64,000 bases of DNA from NCBI GenBank assembly GCA_013397455.1, contig VYZB01000744.1, forward strand, positions 230,268 to 294,267, in the 5' to 3' direction. This DNA comes from Crotophaga sulcirostris (lineage: Eukaryota; Chordata; Aves; Cuculiformes; Crotophagidae). The translations under genes and the position numbers were made by a program. The notes under the pieces were generated by a model. The model had not been told where the DNA came from and made no database searches. It was given only the letters and a program-made list of their open reading frames with translations. This document shows positions 1-13,263 of this stretch, in pieces. Every line of letters starts with the position of its first letter. The stretch's first letter is position 1.

Positions 1-665
1 ACTAAAGTTGATGAGATCAACATGAACCACCAATGTGCACTCACAGCCCAGAAGGCCAACTGTATTCTGGGCTGCATCAAAAGAAGCATGGCCAGCAGGT
101 CAAGGGAGGTGATTCTCCCCCTCTACTCCGCTCTCGTGAGTCCACACCTGGACTATTGTGTCCAGTTCTGGAATCCCAAACATAAGAAGGATATGGGACT
201 GTTGGAACAGGTCCAGAGGAGGCCATGAAAATGATCAGAGGGCTGGAGCATCTCTGCTCTGAGGACAGGTTGAGAGAGCTGGGGTTGTTCAGCCTGGAGA
301 AGTGAAAGCTCCACGAAGAACTTTATAGTAACCTTTCAGTACTTGAAGGGGGCCTACAAGAAAGCTGAGGAGGGACTTTTTACAAGGGCAAGTAATGATA
401 GGATGAAGGGTAATTGCTTTAAATTGAAAGGGGGAAGATTTAGATTAGACATTAGGGAGAAATTCTTCAGGATGAGGGTGGTGAGACACTGGCACAGGTT
501 ACCCAAGGAAGTTGTGGATGCCCCCTCCTTGGAAGTGCTCAAGGCCAGGTTGGGTGGGGTCTTGAGCAACCTGGTCTGGTGGGAGGTGCCCCTTCCCATG
601 GCAGGGGGGTTGTAACTGGTTGATCTTTAAGATCTTTTCCAACCAAAACCAATCTACGATTCTTT
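1..665 (+). mobile_element. CR1 LINE, 3' end of ORF2 plus 3' UTR; left part outside window
   Basis: This is the C-terminal part of the CR1 ORF2 polyprotein followed by the CR1 3' end. Open segments read [20 protein letters not shown] and [13 protein letters not shown] (about 52-180), and further on FRLDIREKFFRMRVVRHWHR and SLEVLKARL (about 440-550). These are hallmark residues of the region after the CR1 reverse transcriptase. The frame is broken: a stop follows at 226-228, another lies near 303, and the reading continues in a different frame. The element ends in the typical CR1 3' terminus (GATCTTTAAGATC, TTCCAACC, then ACGATTCTTT at about 655-665). The upstream part lies beyond the window edge, so total length is unknown. 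CR1 copies usually lack the 5' end through incomplete reverse transcription. It is non-functional. Confidence 0.95.
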
Positions 666-2759
666 GAAAATATAAGACTTTACTGATAATTTCAGAGTGA
701 TTATATGAATGAACCATCTGGCCTTCCTTTTACTACAGCTAGGTGCCTTTCTTTGCACACAGCCCTTTTCTGTCTAAAATATTAGAACTCACTAGGGACT
801 TCGGCCTCTGAAAAAAGTTTGCCTAAACAATTTCTTATTTGCACCAAATAAAAATAATGATGAAAAAGAGTTAAAATATCTGTGTGTCTTTCTGTTTATT
901 ACTACTCTAACTAAATTTACCAGATATTGTCATCCCCCAAAGCAGTGACAGTATTTATATTTTTGCTATTCTTTTTGTAAGCAATTGACTCTTTGGATAT
1001 AAGCTAAGCATTATTTAGTTTCACAAGCCTTTCTCTTGAAAGATTTTCCATTGTCTAACACAAGTGCAGTAATATAGTGATTTCCAACATGAAAAACCGA
1101 GCCATACAAGTGTAGCCTAAATTCTCCTAGTTTCCTACGATGCCATGAGTTAAGATATATTACTTTTGGCCTTCAGGTTTCAATTCATTACCATGTTGCT
1201 TGGAGTAATTTTTTTTAAATCTAACTGCTTCTCTTTCTTATAGTATGTAGCTATTTCACATCTTTCTCAAACACATTTGAAAGGAAAGTTATGTAGTTTT
1301 CTATACTGAAGTATTTTAAGAATTAAGGTATAGGTTTATCTTTTTTTATTCAGAAGTATGAATTCCTTTTAATTTCTGTAAATCACTGACTTGTCTTCAC
1401 ATGAAAGGGCTGCATGAATATTTTATAACGCAATCTATTTTTCTTCATTTGTTATTTCAAGATGTTTATAGGTGTTCTTATTTCTTCATACAAAAAGCAG
1501 AATGAGGGAATTTTTTACTGTAATTTATAGCAGGAGTCTCATTTGCAATATATCTAGTGCCTTGAGTCATATAACATTGCACAAATGTAACGGTGCTTGT
1601 CTGCCTCAGTAAAGTGTGCTGGGACTACCAAGAAAAACAGCCTTCCAAAAACTACGTACCGTCCATATCTGGCAAAATGTAGACTAAAAATCCCCTCATT
1701 TCTGTGGTTTGCCAAACAGAAGTGAAATAATATATTCTTTTACTTCTTGAAGAAGGCTGACTTTCCATTGACAAAGCTGATGTGGACCTAACACCTGGAA
1801 TGTGTTTAGCTATGAGCATGAGGGTTATTTGACGACATTCATAGGTTTAATATGGGCAATTTATTTTCTGTCAGAACTACCAACAGACTGGTTTCCTCAG
1901 CCTCTTCAACTGGCAATACTGGCCCCTCATGGAAGGAGAAATGATCAGTTCTTTCTTATTCTGTTTTATTACAGCAGTACAGAAGTATTGGTGAATTAGG
2001 TTCAACTTTCATCCTTTACACAAGAATTTAGAAACAGGCAGGTCATAGCTAAAATCCTGACCTATAATTCTGTAGCCATGTAATGTGGTACTGCCAGTCT
2101 AGTAACAGGCCATAAACTGTTCACTGAGTTTGTAAGGCCTCAGGACTATGGTTCCTCAGGCTTGACCTCTCTGAACTTGTCTGGATCAAGAATAATTTTT
2201 AGTCAAAAGATATTGTTACATACAGAGAAAAGACATATAAATACAGAAAAAAATTCAATATGAATAATAATGCAATTAAAATTGTTGTGCAAATACTCCT
2301 TGGTTTCTACCTGTTTTCCTGGATCACTCTTCCCCTGCCTTCAAGTACTGACCCCAAAGGACACCGATTTTTTACAAACCCTAGTGTCACAACAATTCTG
2401 GGTAAATACATGTCTTTGTTATAGTTGGCTGGTTTTAGTGATACCAGAATGCATTCTTCAGCATCTTCTAATTATATGTTGCCCACAAAACTATTTTAGG
2501 TGTTGTAGACACCTAAATGGACTGTGTTCCTCAACTTCATCATGCATATGCAATGATAAATACCGAGTTGTTACCTGCTAACCTCAGGTAGATGTCATAA
2601 ATACTCTACGGTGTCTCAGAGGGCACTCAGATTGAGACTTATCTCCATGGACTGTACCACGAGCTTAAACACATTTGTAGACATCTATGCCAATATTTCA
2701 AAATATTATTACATATTAATAATAATTAATCTGAAATCAAATCTCATCATTTTGGATTG
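666..2759. other. AT-rich intergenic stretch, nothing recognised
   Basis: No transposon, RNA gene or convincing coding sequence was seen. The open frames present are short and have no recognisable domain, codon pattern or splice context. The sequence is AT-rich and CpG-poor. Confidence 0.6.
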
Positions 2760-3422
2760 AGTGCAGCTCTGAAGAGAAGGTCTTGGAGTTGCTGGTGGAT
2801 AAGAAGCTCAAAACAAGACAGCGATGTGCGCTCATAGCCCATAAAGCCAATCATATCCTGGGTTGCATAAAAAGAAATGTGACCAGCAGGTGGAGGGAAG
2901 TGATTCTGCCCCTCTGTTCTTGTATGACCTCACCTGGAGTACTGCATTCAGTTCTGAAGTCCTCAGTACAGGAAGGACATGGATCTGTTTCAGTGAGACC
3001 AGAGGAGGGCCACGAAAATGATCACAGGCTGGAGCACCTCCCCTATAAGGACAGGTTTAGAGAGTTGGGGGATCTTCTAGCAGCCTTCCATTACTTAAAG
3101 GGAGCCTACAGGAAAGCTTGGGAGGGGATCTTTATCATGTAATGTAGTGACAGGACAAGAGGTAATGTTTTTAAACTGAAAGAGGGTCGATTTAAATTAG
3201 ATATTAGGAAGAAATTTTTACACTGTGAGGGTAGTGAGGCACTGTAACTGTTTACCTAGAGAAGACATGAATCCCCCATTCCTGGAGGTGTTCAAGTCTG
3301 GATGAGGGTTTGAGCGAACTGATTTAGTGGAAGGTGTCCCTGCCCATGGCAGGGAGGTTGGAACTAGATGATCTTTAAGACCCCTTCCAACTCAAACCAT
3401 TCTATGGTTCTATGATTCTATT
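2760..3422 (+). mobile_element. CR1 LINE, 5'-truncated 3' fragment
   Basis: A second CR1 3' end in the same orientation as the one at the left edge. It starts inside ORF2 (GLEV-type residues followed by LLVDKKLKTRQRCALIAHKA near 2780-2850). It continues through HILGCIKRNVTSRWREVILP and the LEHLPYKDRFRELGDLLAAF stretch to the 3' end near 3390-3420, where CCTTCCAACTCAAACCATTC leads into TCTATGGTTCTATGATTCTA. At least two frameshifts and several stops interrupt the frame. The tail has almost two copies of the CR1 terminal repeat unit. No clear target-site duplication is visible, which is usual for CR1. The 5' truncation point at about 2760 is judged by where similarity stops. Confidence 0.95.
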
Positions 3423-5535
3423 ATAGAGAAATGAATAATAGTGTACAGAATGTACTTTAGAGTGGGGGTATCCTTACAAAAAATAAAAACATCTCTTCAA
3501 TTAAGATATGAGGAACCCAAAATCAAATTCACTTTCTGATGCAGACAACAGCAAAAGCCTGAATCTACGTCTCTTGTTTCCTGGAAACCATTCCTTGAAG
3601 CACTTGCCTGATTAATTAATATGGGACTTTTTCCTTTTTGTTGAGTCAATTAGTCAAATTCAGTATAGATTTGTCAGTGAATATTGCTTCTCCCAAAATA
3701 ATTCATAATTTTGGAACCTTTCATCAAACAAATTATGTTTTAAAATATAAGCACAGATAACAAACTTTCCCTATCCTAATTAAATATCTGCACCAGAGTT
3801 CATTTTAGGATTAGTTCTCTAAGTGTTTTTTGTGTGAAATACTGAGACACTTTAACTCTCACAGTGATTATATTTGCATTGTATTAATTATCTTATTTTT
3901 CAGATCTCATTCCACTTGTCACACCTTTAACCCCTAGTACTGTTACAGAGCATACTGCATCAGCTTTGGAAGGGATATTGAGAAATCTACTTGGGGACAT
4001 AGTCCTTTTCTTTTTCCTTCTTTCTTGTATTTTTTTGTTGCTTTTTTTTTAATTTATTTTTCTCCTTCTTTATTTGAAAAGAAATGGATTAGTAATGCTT
4101 GGGAATTAATACATGCTATTTCATTATGCCAGAGGGTTTATGTAGAGAAGAAAACAAGTGCTATATGTACAATCTGCAATGTCTGACATGTTGCTCCTAA
4201 CTCATCCACATTACTTACCATATCATATGCCAGATAGGGCCGGGATATTTACTGATAACCAGCTTAATTGCTTATCACTCAGCAAAGCCAACTGAGCCAC
4301 AATTTAATCTTTTAATTATCATTTAGGCACACCATCCTGACACAAAGTATCCACAATACATACCTAGTTAATCACATTGCATACAAAGGTAGTAATTCAG
4401 AGTTTTGCCACGTATTTCATTACTGTGTATTTGCTAAAATATTCGTTGTTGTTTGAGTGTTGTCACCTGTCACTCAATGAAAATGCTTGTCTGGTGTTGT
4501 ACAGCATCATTGATCTTACCTACTGTAAAGGAGTTAACATAGCTTATGGCTTCTTCAGTCATTTCCTGAATGTAAGAACTTGCCTAGTTACTTTACATGT
4601 CTAGAACATCAGATTCTAGCAGATAACTCTCTTCTGGAAAACAAGAATATTAATTCCTACAGAGACATTAGGAGTAAAAGAAGGAAAGATTTTCCTATTA
4701 TAAAGGCATGACTGGGATTTTCCAAGGATGAGAAAGTAAGAATACTTTAAAGGAGGAATGGTTATTCCAAAATAAGATTCCTTCCTTAAGGGTGTGTTAG
4801 TGCTAATCCATTCTTCATAATAAAGGGTGTAGAAGTGAACTTAGTCTTAAGGAATAACAAGAAAACATTTTATTTAAATAAGAATTAGCTAAAATTCTGC
4901 TTTTATGCACAAAATGAACATTTTTGTGTTTTGTATCTATCAAGAATGTACTCTAAACAGTACTAATATTTGTATAACTTCACTACGTTCTCACAGTTTG
5001 CTTTAGAGAATTCAGTTTTCTGGAGATCCAAACTATTTTCTCTTTTTAGACATGGATAGATGGGTTTGAAAATCTTGTACTATATATTTCATGAAATTAA
5101 ATTGCTTTATCTTAGTGCCAAAAGCTATCACAATTGGATTTTTGTATTTTATAGTACATATGCATTTGTTTTATAACAATATGAAGTCAAACTTTTGTCA
5201 AAATAATTTTGAAAACAGCTCAGTTGAAATAAGCAAAGGAGTATAGAAGTTCAGTTTTCAAATATTATTTAAAAACTGTTGAAAACAATTTTATGATCTT
5301 CACCACTGTTTTTATGACTTTTAATGTGTTGCTCTGATATCTTAAACAAATGAAAACTTGCAAATTTTTTTTATAAGAATTTTATGAAGCAGCTTTCAAT
5401 ATAAAAATGTTCAGTAAATGAAAGGAAGAAAAAGTATATACTAATGAATGAATATAAAGATCAGAAGTTTGTTGAAGGTTAATAAGATATGGAAGAGACC
5501 TTATGCAAAATTTAAGGATAATAGAAAGGTTTCAG
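3423..5535. other. AT-rich intergenic stretch
   Basis: No gene or transposon recognised. There is a T-rich run around 4010-4062. The remainder is unremarkable AT-rich sequence. Confidence 0.6.
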
Positions 5536-5658
5536 TGCCCACCCCGACCCCCAGATCCCCTCTCAGACCTGCTCAGTCAGAGAGGGAAGGGTCCTTTGAT
5601 GTCTGCGAGGTGAATTGGAGACTGACAAATCTCCCAGGGTAAATTCAAACAGTGTTTA

Positions 5659-5794
5659 TTTTGGGCACAGCCAAAACAACAAATTAGTACTGGTTTTGGA
5701 CACAGTCAAACTATCAAATCAGTACTCATTTTGGACAAGGCCAAAACAGCAAATCAATATTTTGGACATAGCCAAAATATCAAATCAAATACTT
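5659..5794. repeat. 35-bp tandem array, four degenerate units
   Basis: Units start at 5659, 5694, 5729 and 5760, giving periods of 35, 35 and 31 bp. Each begins with TTTTGG followed by CACAG-like sequence, CCAAAA and CAAATCA. The third unit is shortened by 4 bp at its end. The array sits between the putative TATA box and just upstream (in plus coordinates) of the polyadenylation signal of the surrounding LTR, so it would lie in the transcribed R region if the LTR call is right. It is not a CRISPR: units are contiguous without unique spacers. Confidence 0.85.
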
Positions 5795-6246
5795 GGGTAT
5801 ACCCTCAAGGCAGTTGGACAAAAAACCCACATGTTGGATCAGATCCGACGCACAGTAGTGCCATGGAAAAAGAAGAATAAAGGAAAGAAAACAAATATAT
5901 AGAGAGAGTAATGAGGAATAGCAGGGGTGGGGGGGGGTGGATTCCATGGTGTGGTGGGCACCCACGCCTCCCATGCCCCCTCCATTAGCATGAGGGGTGG
6001 TCTTGCTGGGAAAGTTCTTGCACTGGTGCATGCGCAGAAGCTCCTTTGGGAAGGTTCTGGAATTGGGGCTAGGGGCTCCAGGGTCACTGGCAGTTCAACA
6101 GACCCTTGCCAGAATGACTTCTGCCTGAACTCTTCAGGTCTGCATGCACAGTCAGGTGTAGAGGGGCAGCACCTGCTGCTGTACCTCCTCCCACTCCTCT
6201 GCAGCAGCACAGTCAGCCCGTCAGGAGCCACAGCACTCAAGAAGAT

Positions 6247-6309
6247 GTTAAAGACAACAGTACAAGTAGAGTTAGACAATGTTTAAGACAACAACAGAAG
6301 TAGAGTCAG
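6247..6309. repeat. 29-bp direct duplication at the LTR edge
   Basis: Two near-identical 29-bp units (6247-6275 and 6281-6309) share GACAACA, GTAGAGT and AG blocks and are offset by 34 bp. They sit at the 5' edge of U3 (minus sense) of the probable LTR. They may be a tandem duplication within the element or a sign that its true end lies a little inside 6317. Confidence 0.75.
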
Positions 6310-6339
6310 TCTCTACAGAAGGAAACTATAGATCTGTAT

Positions 6340-6460
6340 TTAACACAAAATGTACGTGCATTTGCATGTATATATTTTGATTATATGTATATTTATTACA
6401 TATCTTAATCAATATATATGCATAAAGACATACATATATAAACACATATATGTATGTAAA
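6340..6460. repeat. Degenerate TATA/TATG simple-sequence tract
   Basis: This segment directly beside the probable LTR is rich in ATGTATAT, TATATATG and ACATATA words. It is an imperfect alternating purine-pyrimidine microsatellite, with no long perfect run. Confidence 0.7.
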
Positions 6461-9400
6461 GTTACATTATATGCTAGTTTTCCGGTTTTCTTTTCTTACT
6501 TTGAAAGTCAAAGGAACCAAAATAGCCTGTTATATTAATAACATGAATGAAATGTCAGTGTTAATGAATAAAAACGAGGGATGTTTTTTCAAAAAATTCA
6601 CTGTTCTGTAAATAAAAAAAATATTGATATAAAATAGGGTTATACCAATGATGATGAAATTACATATACCCTAGCAGTATGTAGGGGACATTTTAACAGC
6701 AGCTTCTAACAGTACTTCCAAACCCAGCAGTTTCTGTAACCTACCTAAAAGGATTCTGAAAATGCTGACTGAGTAGCACACTGACTCATTAATACTGTTT
6801 TTTTCACTTAGTGTTATAACACTAGGGAAATCATAGAATTAGAAGAAAGCTAAAGTTGGATTGTCGCTTTAAAAAATAAACAGGATAACCTGTGTCTTTC
6901 AATAAGGTATCAGCCCTGGGCAAAACAATAAACTATATTATGTATTATTTAATTAGTAAAGAATTAAAGTAATGTAATTTATTCCACTGAATATCGGCAA
7001 CTAATTTGTTATCTGTCTTTAGTAAAGCTACAAATATGGTACTAAACTGTGATACTTACATTTTATATTCTGTAAGGAATCTCACTCATTGCCAAGCAAA
7101 TATGATCACTATGATCTTATCACCATGTCACATGCTAAATAGATTAAAAACTAGCTAATCCATGGATTTGGCTTGGTGCTATTTGGCCCTGACAATCAGA
7201 GGGAAATGGAGGAGGAGTGGAATTTCAAATGACTTGGTAGTAGTGTGACTGTCTCAGAAAGTTCTGTTCATTCCTTAACGCAAAAAACATTCTGATATGC
7301 TGGAGAGTCGGTCAAAATATATAACAAACCAAAGTGGTACGACACATTAACAGGCCCATGGTGCTCTAATTTTATCAAAGAAGAAAACTACAGAGAGAAC
7401 TGATCTAGACCTTTTTTTTAATTTTTTTTCCTGGAAGAATATTCTGATTGAGACAGTAAATTATTCTTGAAAGTCCTATTTATGAGGTTATTATATTATA
7501 TTGCTAAATCAGGGAAAGCACAGCATCAATAACAACCCTGTTATTGTACACATAATGCAATTGGGCATAAAAATGTTAATTCAGAAAAGACAAAGGGTTT
7601 AAATGTCTACAGTGATAACTGTAGAATATAATTTGTATACAGCATAATTTTGCCTTTGCCATGCATTCAGTTACAAAGGAAAAAATGCAGAGAAAATAAA
7701 AGAGAAATAATTTCTAACATAACCAGGAAAAGGGGAGAGAATATTTGAGCAGGTGGCATGAAATATGAAAGCCAGAATCTGTAGACTAGATTGTCAAAGA
7801 ATCCCAGGTTCTCTAGTGAAGAAGAGTAGCCATGAGGTTAAGGAGCCATTTAAACTACATTTATGTGTTCTTTGAGTTGTGCCTGTGGTGCAGAATAACC
7901 GCAGGAGACATGGCAACTGCATGGCTGGATTTGTCCCAGAGGAATTGTGTGTTCTTTACTCTTTATTATAGGAGTTATCACAGATACGAGTAGTTACGAA
8001 GGCTACTTACTTCAGTGCATGCCTATATATTACTGCACTTTCCCTCCCAAATGACCTTACGTAATTGCCTTCTATCTATTTATATCTTAAAGAATTCACA
8101 AAGTTTATTGACTCTTCATTGAGTCGTATTTGCACGTCAGTGCAGGTTAGTTGCATATCTCTTTCAATAGTGCACAGAAGGATCTTGTCATTATTAATTA
8201 AAGACTTAATTTAAGCCAATGTAAACAACACTGTACACAGTCTAACAAAGTAAAACTCCTTAAAATGCATCTGCTTGAAAGAAATTATAAGTAATGAAGA
8301 CATAGATAATTTAAGAAGCCACTTTTCAAGATATGCTATTATTACAGTATTGTGTTCTCTCCCAAAATATTTATGCAAGGCAAGCCAGGTGCATTACACT
8401 AACTGTTTAACTATGTTTTAACTCCTTCCATTTCACTTTCACTATAACACCCACAATGATTGATTGCTAAGGTGTGAGAGGTGTATTTCCAATATATGAT
8501 TGACAACATATGCAAAGAAATATTTAATTTTCCTTCAATGAAGCAGTGATATGCTGGGATTTGCTCTCAAGATTATGAGGTATTTTAGAGTCTAATATCA
8601 ATGCGGAGTACATTTCATATGATGTGTATGGTACATGTATTTCATTCAACTACAGCCACAGCCACTGAGCAAAGGAAAAAGCAATAAAAATTCTTTAGCA
8701 AAATTGTATTTCAAGTTCATCTGTAAATTCTAGCTACTCAATAGTTAAAGAAGCTTTATGTAAAAAATAATCAAATGTCTTCTCTGATGTTTTTTATATT
8801 AATCAGAAAATAAAGGTTAAAATATGCAAAGAAGTCAGTAATTCCAGAGTCAAAACAGAATTAAAACAGACATAAACCATATTCCAAGTATATGTAAAAC
8901 CTAATGATATAAGAACATGATGAATTCCTTAGAAGCTTAACCCATACCTTATCCACATAATCTAAAGTTAGAGAGGTTTCTATAAGAACCTAAACCTTCT
9001 CCTTATGCAAACAGACCTCTGAAATTGAAACCTCTGTTTGCAGGGTGGTCCTGGCCCACCAGAAGTTTTATTTCTTCCTCCTATTACACCTCAAAGACAT
9101 GCATATAAATTATTTCTCTCCTCTAAGTTTTGAGAAAAATGTTAGAGATACACATATGTCTGAGTAGGTGAAATAGAAATTTCTCAAATAAAGTCAATAT
9201 CTCATCTGAAAAAAAAGATGCTTCAGTGGAATAATATTCATCTACACCAGGTGAAGGCCAAACTCAGAGCACTGGAGGAGGCACCAAGGGTGAGACTGGG
9301 ATGCAAGAACAGATTTCCAGTGTCACAGGTTCTCCTGTCTGTCCTCCAACTATGGATCCAGAAGAGTGCAATTCATTTACATTTTGCTGTATCAGTCATC

Positions 9401-12400
9401 ATCATGCAAAAGTCTCAGATGTTATCAGGCACGTGAAAATTGTACTGTATGCTAAATAACAGGTGGATATATACTATCACATTACAAATGTGATCTTTTT
9501 TGTCTTCCAGAATGTCTTAACCTGATTCTGAATCTAGTTTGATAAACTGACTGGGTCTGTATCATCTGCAAGCATCTCATTAAATTATTCTAAGACAGAT
9601 GCTGGGAAAAAAAGAGATGTCATAGAAGAATCTAATAGGTCACAAATATCTCACCAAACTACTTTCTATCTATACTGCTAAGCTGTAAAATGTGAGACAT
9701 TCTTGTGGATAGAAGAATATAATTAGTACTAAAATGTTAGATACACTATTCTCTTGGAGTGAAAAGCTCTTAAAGCTTTCATTTGGGGCAGTAGGGTCAT
9801 TTGGGATTGTATAGCACGTTCTCATTTTATTGTGCTTTTCACAATAGCTATTGATGGTTAGATATCTCTCAAATGTATGTTTGATATGATTAAACTATGA
9901 AAATTGAGTTTTATATTTTTAATGAGGTTTGAAAATACAATCGAAACAGCAAATGTTTAGACAATAGTTGCTGCTATAACACAAAAAAATGAAAAGGGAA
10001 AAAAATATCCACCCCTCATTAAGACCTCTAGCTCCTTAGCTACTTTCCTATATTAATTCATATTATAAGGAGAAGTAGTCCATAGATAGTAAGACATAAT
10101 GAAATAACTACTGTGTTTTGACTAACTGTAATCTCTGTGATTTAACAGGTCTTTTCTGTAATGGAAAAACAGCATTCTCCTGCATGCCAGCTTTTTAATG
10201 GAATGATGTGTCAGGTATGTGGAGCAATAGAAGACATGTTTTGCTCTGCTCTGACCTTTCATAGTAACAGTGATTCGGTTAAACCAAATGAAAGCTTGTA
10301 GTCCTAATAGCATAGCTTCAGAGCGGAAATTCTTGCCAAATAGTATCTAATTAACTGCGGAGTGGATTTCCATATAAAAACGTGTTTAAAACTTACAATT
10401 TATGGATTTCTCAGTATACGAAAGGTAAAACTGATAGGAAGGACAATTGTAAATCTTAAAAAAATATTCCTTGAAAGTGTGATACAGTGAAACTGGGGCA
10501 CTTAACTTCGTAATAAAATAAAGCCCTTTGCTTTGGTGTGTGTTAGAAAAAAATTAACGTTCAGCTGGAAACAACTGAATCAAGGAGCAGACTTTTATCT
10601 AAAAATTGTGTGATTTGGAAATGCTAAACAAAACTGAAGATTCAGAACACAATAAAAAGTCTACTGTTTTTCACTGGTTTGATTTCCCCCAAAATTGATT
10701 CTTTGATTACAGCATTAAATATTTAATATTTTCTGATTTTTAAAAAGCCATTTTTCTTATTCTATTATGAAATAAGAATGAATATGTTAGTAAAACATAA
10801 GGCACGAATGACTTTCTGGGGGAAAAAAGCAAACTTCTTCAGAACAGGTCTCTCTGTATCTGTTCCACTTCATCTAGAATAACAAAGTAGCTATTTATAC
10901 AAAGATAAACACTTAGAAAAATATTAGGATGCTTGTTCAGGTGGATAAACATTTAATATAGGTTTTAGCTCAACTAACAATAAAGAACCAAAAGATAATT
11001 ATTCTGATTAAACTATCAATAGAGGCACCATCTGAAGAAGGCTCGTATTGCCTTAAACATTGCAAACTCTGAAGGATCTGTTTCTTTCCACTAGTATGAA
11101 GGGAGTTTTATTAAATACAATTCAGACATTAGCTTAAGATATCTGAGTTAATTGGAATGAAGCTGATCTAAAGGCACGTATCTCCAATGTAATCTATCTT
11201 TATTAACAGCAAATCAAAGAGTATCATTCTGAGGATTTCTCATTCCTGAATGTCTTCCAGGGGAATACTCCACCACACAGCGGGAGAAGTGGTTTGAGAC
11301 ACTCCCCAGATAAGACTAACATTCTTATTAGTGTAAAGATCTCACCTTTGAGTTACCTGTCCTACCACGCCTCTTCCTCCCTCTCCTTTCTTTTCCTTAC
11401 AAATAGGCATGGAATCTTTTGTGCAAATAATAGCAAAATCCCTTGATTTTGTTTCCTTAAGTGAACAGTAGATGCAAACTAAAATAAAACTATAATGGAA
11501 AGGGGGGGAGTTTGTTCATCTGCCATGCTGTACACTTGATTGTTTGGATATGGTGTGATGAAAGAATACTGCTCTATGCCCAGGGTTTCCTTTCCTTTTT
11601 TTCCAATTTTTTCCTCTTTTAGCATTTGTAGATACAATACACAGGTAAAAACGTGGGATCACATGCAATACAGATAAGGTCTCAATGTTAGAGACCAGGA
11701 TATGAGTACACGGGCTGCAACTCATATTTAGGCTCTAAAGGTAAAACTGTAAATGTTTATGTCGTTACAGTATCATATATTTATTATTTGGGGTGAGAAA
11801 AAAAAAGTTGTATAGTCTCAGTTCATTTAAATATTTTAGAGTCAGAAGAGTGACTTTTACCTTTCCTTGTGATGCATCCTTTTTCTTCCTTCAGAGTGAC
11901 TTCTATTATAAAATTCAAAATCAAGCACAAACATATAAATTAAAATAATATTGAAGTCTCCCTTTGATTTTAAAACTATAATCAACTCGTTGATGATAAA
12001 TAAGGCAGAGCAGAATTCAATTCTTCTGTTTCCTTCTGTCAGTTAAGGAATCCCTTTTTAAAGATGTCCAAGGTGCAAAGATGACTAAGAAATTTTCTTT
12101 TTTAGGATCAGTTTATCTATTAAATATTCTAAAATATAACCATCTCCTTTACAGTGCAAAGCTCTAATCAATGTTCTGACATTAAATAAATTTTCTAATA
12201 AATATCATTAATGTATTAAAATCGATAAATACATTAATGGGTAATACCTTATGAATTCTAAGCCAGAAGCAACATAGAAGTAGTGAACAAATCAATATGA
12301 CTGAAATTTTCTTATTTATCGTTAGTTCTCAAAAATAATCTAGGGTAAAGGGTATATACTTGAGATGAAAATTAATACCACGTGTCACAGGCAACTCTAT

Positions 12401-13263
12401 AGGGTGGGGCACAATCATTTATTTCTGTATATTCTTTTGGACTATTAACTGTAGAAATCCTACATAGCCAACTTAAACTCTACGTCAATGTTTTTGATGG
12501 TTACAATTTAAAAAGATGAGCTGGCACCCTCTGACTGCGGGACAGCCTAGGCTGCGGTGCACAAGTGGTACTGAGGGCTATTTTTAAGCTAATAAACTCC
12601 ACCATTTGCAGCTAAACTGTTGCTGCACTGTGTGGATATATTTTGTCAGGTCAATAGTAGTCAGGTCAGGTGATCTACCGAGTAGTGCAGTGGAACCCAA
12701 ATGTGTCCAAGGAGGGGATGTTACTACAGAGAGGACAGTAACTTGTTCAGATAGACCTGAATAACTGTGAGAACACAATTTAAAATGAAACAAAACAAAC
12801 CACTTCCCCCTCAGAAAAAAAATATTAAAAAACCCACAAAAACCAAAAAAACACAAAACTACTTAAAATAAACACTTCACTGTTTCTGATTGCTGGAAGA
12901 AATAAATTCTGTAGATGTTTTCCAGCCTGTTTGAAAGCTATTGCTTTATTTTAATCAGTGTTAAACAGATTTTTTTTTTATTAAATCCTTTTAAAAGGAT
13001 GAGTTTATATGAATCCTATATGTTTTGTATTAAAAAATGAATCTTGATTATATTTCTGTCATGTACAGAAATTCTTGCTTAATAACAATGCAATCAGAAT
13101 ACAGAGAAAACAGACCTGAGCAAATACTATATATAAGAGTTCAGAACAATCTAACAATAGTTAGAGTTCTCATTAGGTAAGTTAGCTATCTGTCAGCAGT
13201 CGTTATGCTTCAAAATCCTTCTTAGGTCATAGTTTTTTGGCAGTCACTGGAAAAAATGCATCA
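6461..13263. other. Long AT-rich intergenic stretch without recognised genes
   Basis: About 6.8 kb in which I recognise no transposon, RNA gene or host exon. It holds short A or T runs (for example 7410-7430, 11790-11805, 12967-12980) and one perfect inverted repeat at 12206-12239. Open frames are short and featureless. Very old repeats or conserved non-coding elements could be present; they cannot be seen by eye. Confidence 0.55.
12206..12239. repeat. Perfect 12-bp inverted repeat with 10-bp spacer
   Basis: The left arm CATTAATGTATT (12206-12217) and right arm AATACATTAATG (12228-12239) are exact reverse complements around the spacer AAAATCGATA. It could fold as a hairpin or bind a homodimeric protein, but AT-rich DNA produces such palindromes by chance. 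Confidence 0.8.

Larger units (their letters stand above)
5536..6317 (-). mobile_element. Probable solo LTR of an endogenous retrovirus (sense on minus strand)
   Basis: This is a GC-richer block in AT-rich surroundings, bounded by TG (5536) and CA (6316-6317), as LTR ends should be. Read on the minus strand it has LTR-like signals in the right order: an octamer ATGCTAAT (plus 5984-5991) and TGCGCATGC-type motif (around 6028-6036) in the putative U3, a TATATATTT box (around 5893-5900), and an AATAAA polyadenylation signal (complement of 5655-5660). About 120 bp of GC-rich U5 then runs to the end. Two internal repeats are described separately. No retroviral coding sequence flanks it, so a solo LTR is likely. 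I could not find a clean target duplication, so the exact ends are uncertain. The family was not recognised. Open frames across it on either strand look like by-products of its GC content. Confidence 0.6.

Noticed and set aside
2270..2581. 103-codon open frame, candidate small gene or exon
   Set aside because: No similarity recognised, no consensus splice context, and codon content typical of random AT-rich sequence.
5659..5794. CRISPR-like regular repeats
   Set aside because: Units are contiguous without unique spacers, degenerate, and located in vertebrate LTR-like DNA.
5839..6279. 146-codon minus-strand open frame and an overlapping 119-codon plus-strand frame
   Set aside because: Both fall in the GC-rich probable LTR. 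No recognisable domain, and open frames on both strands suggest composition bias.
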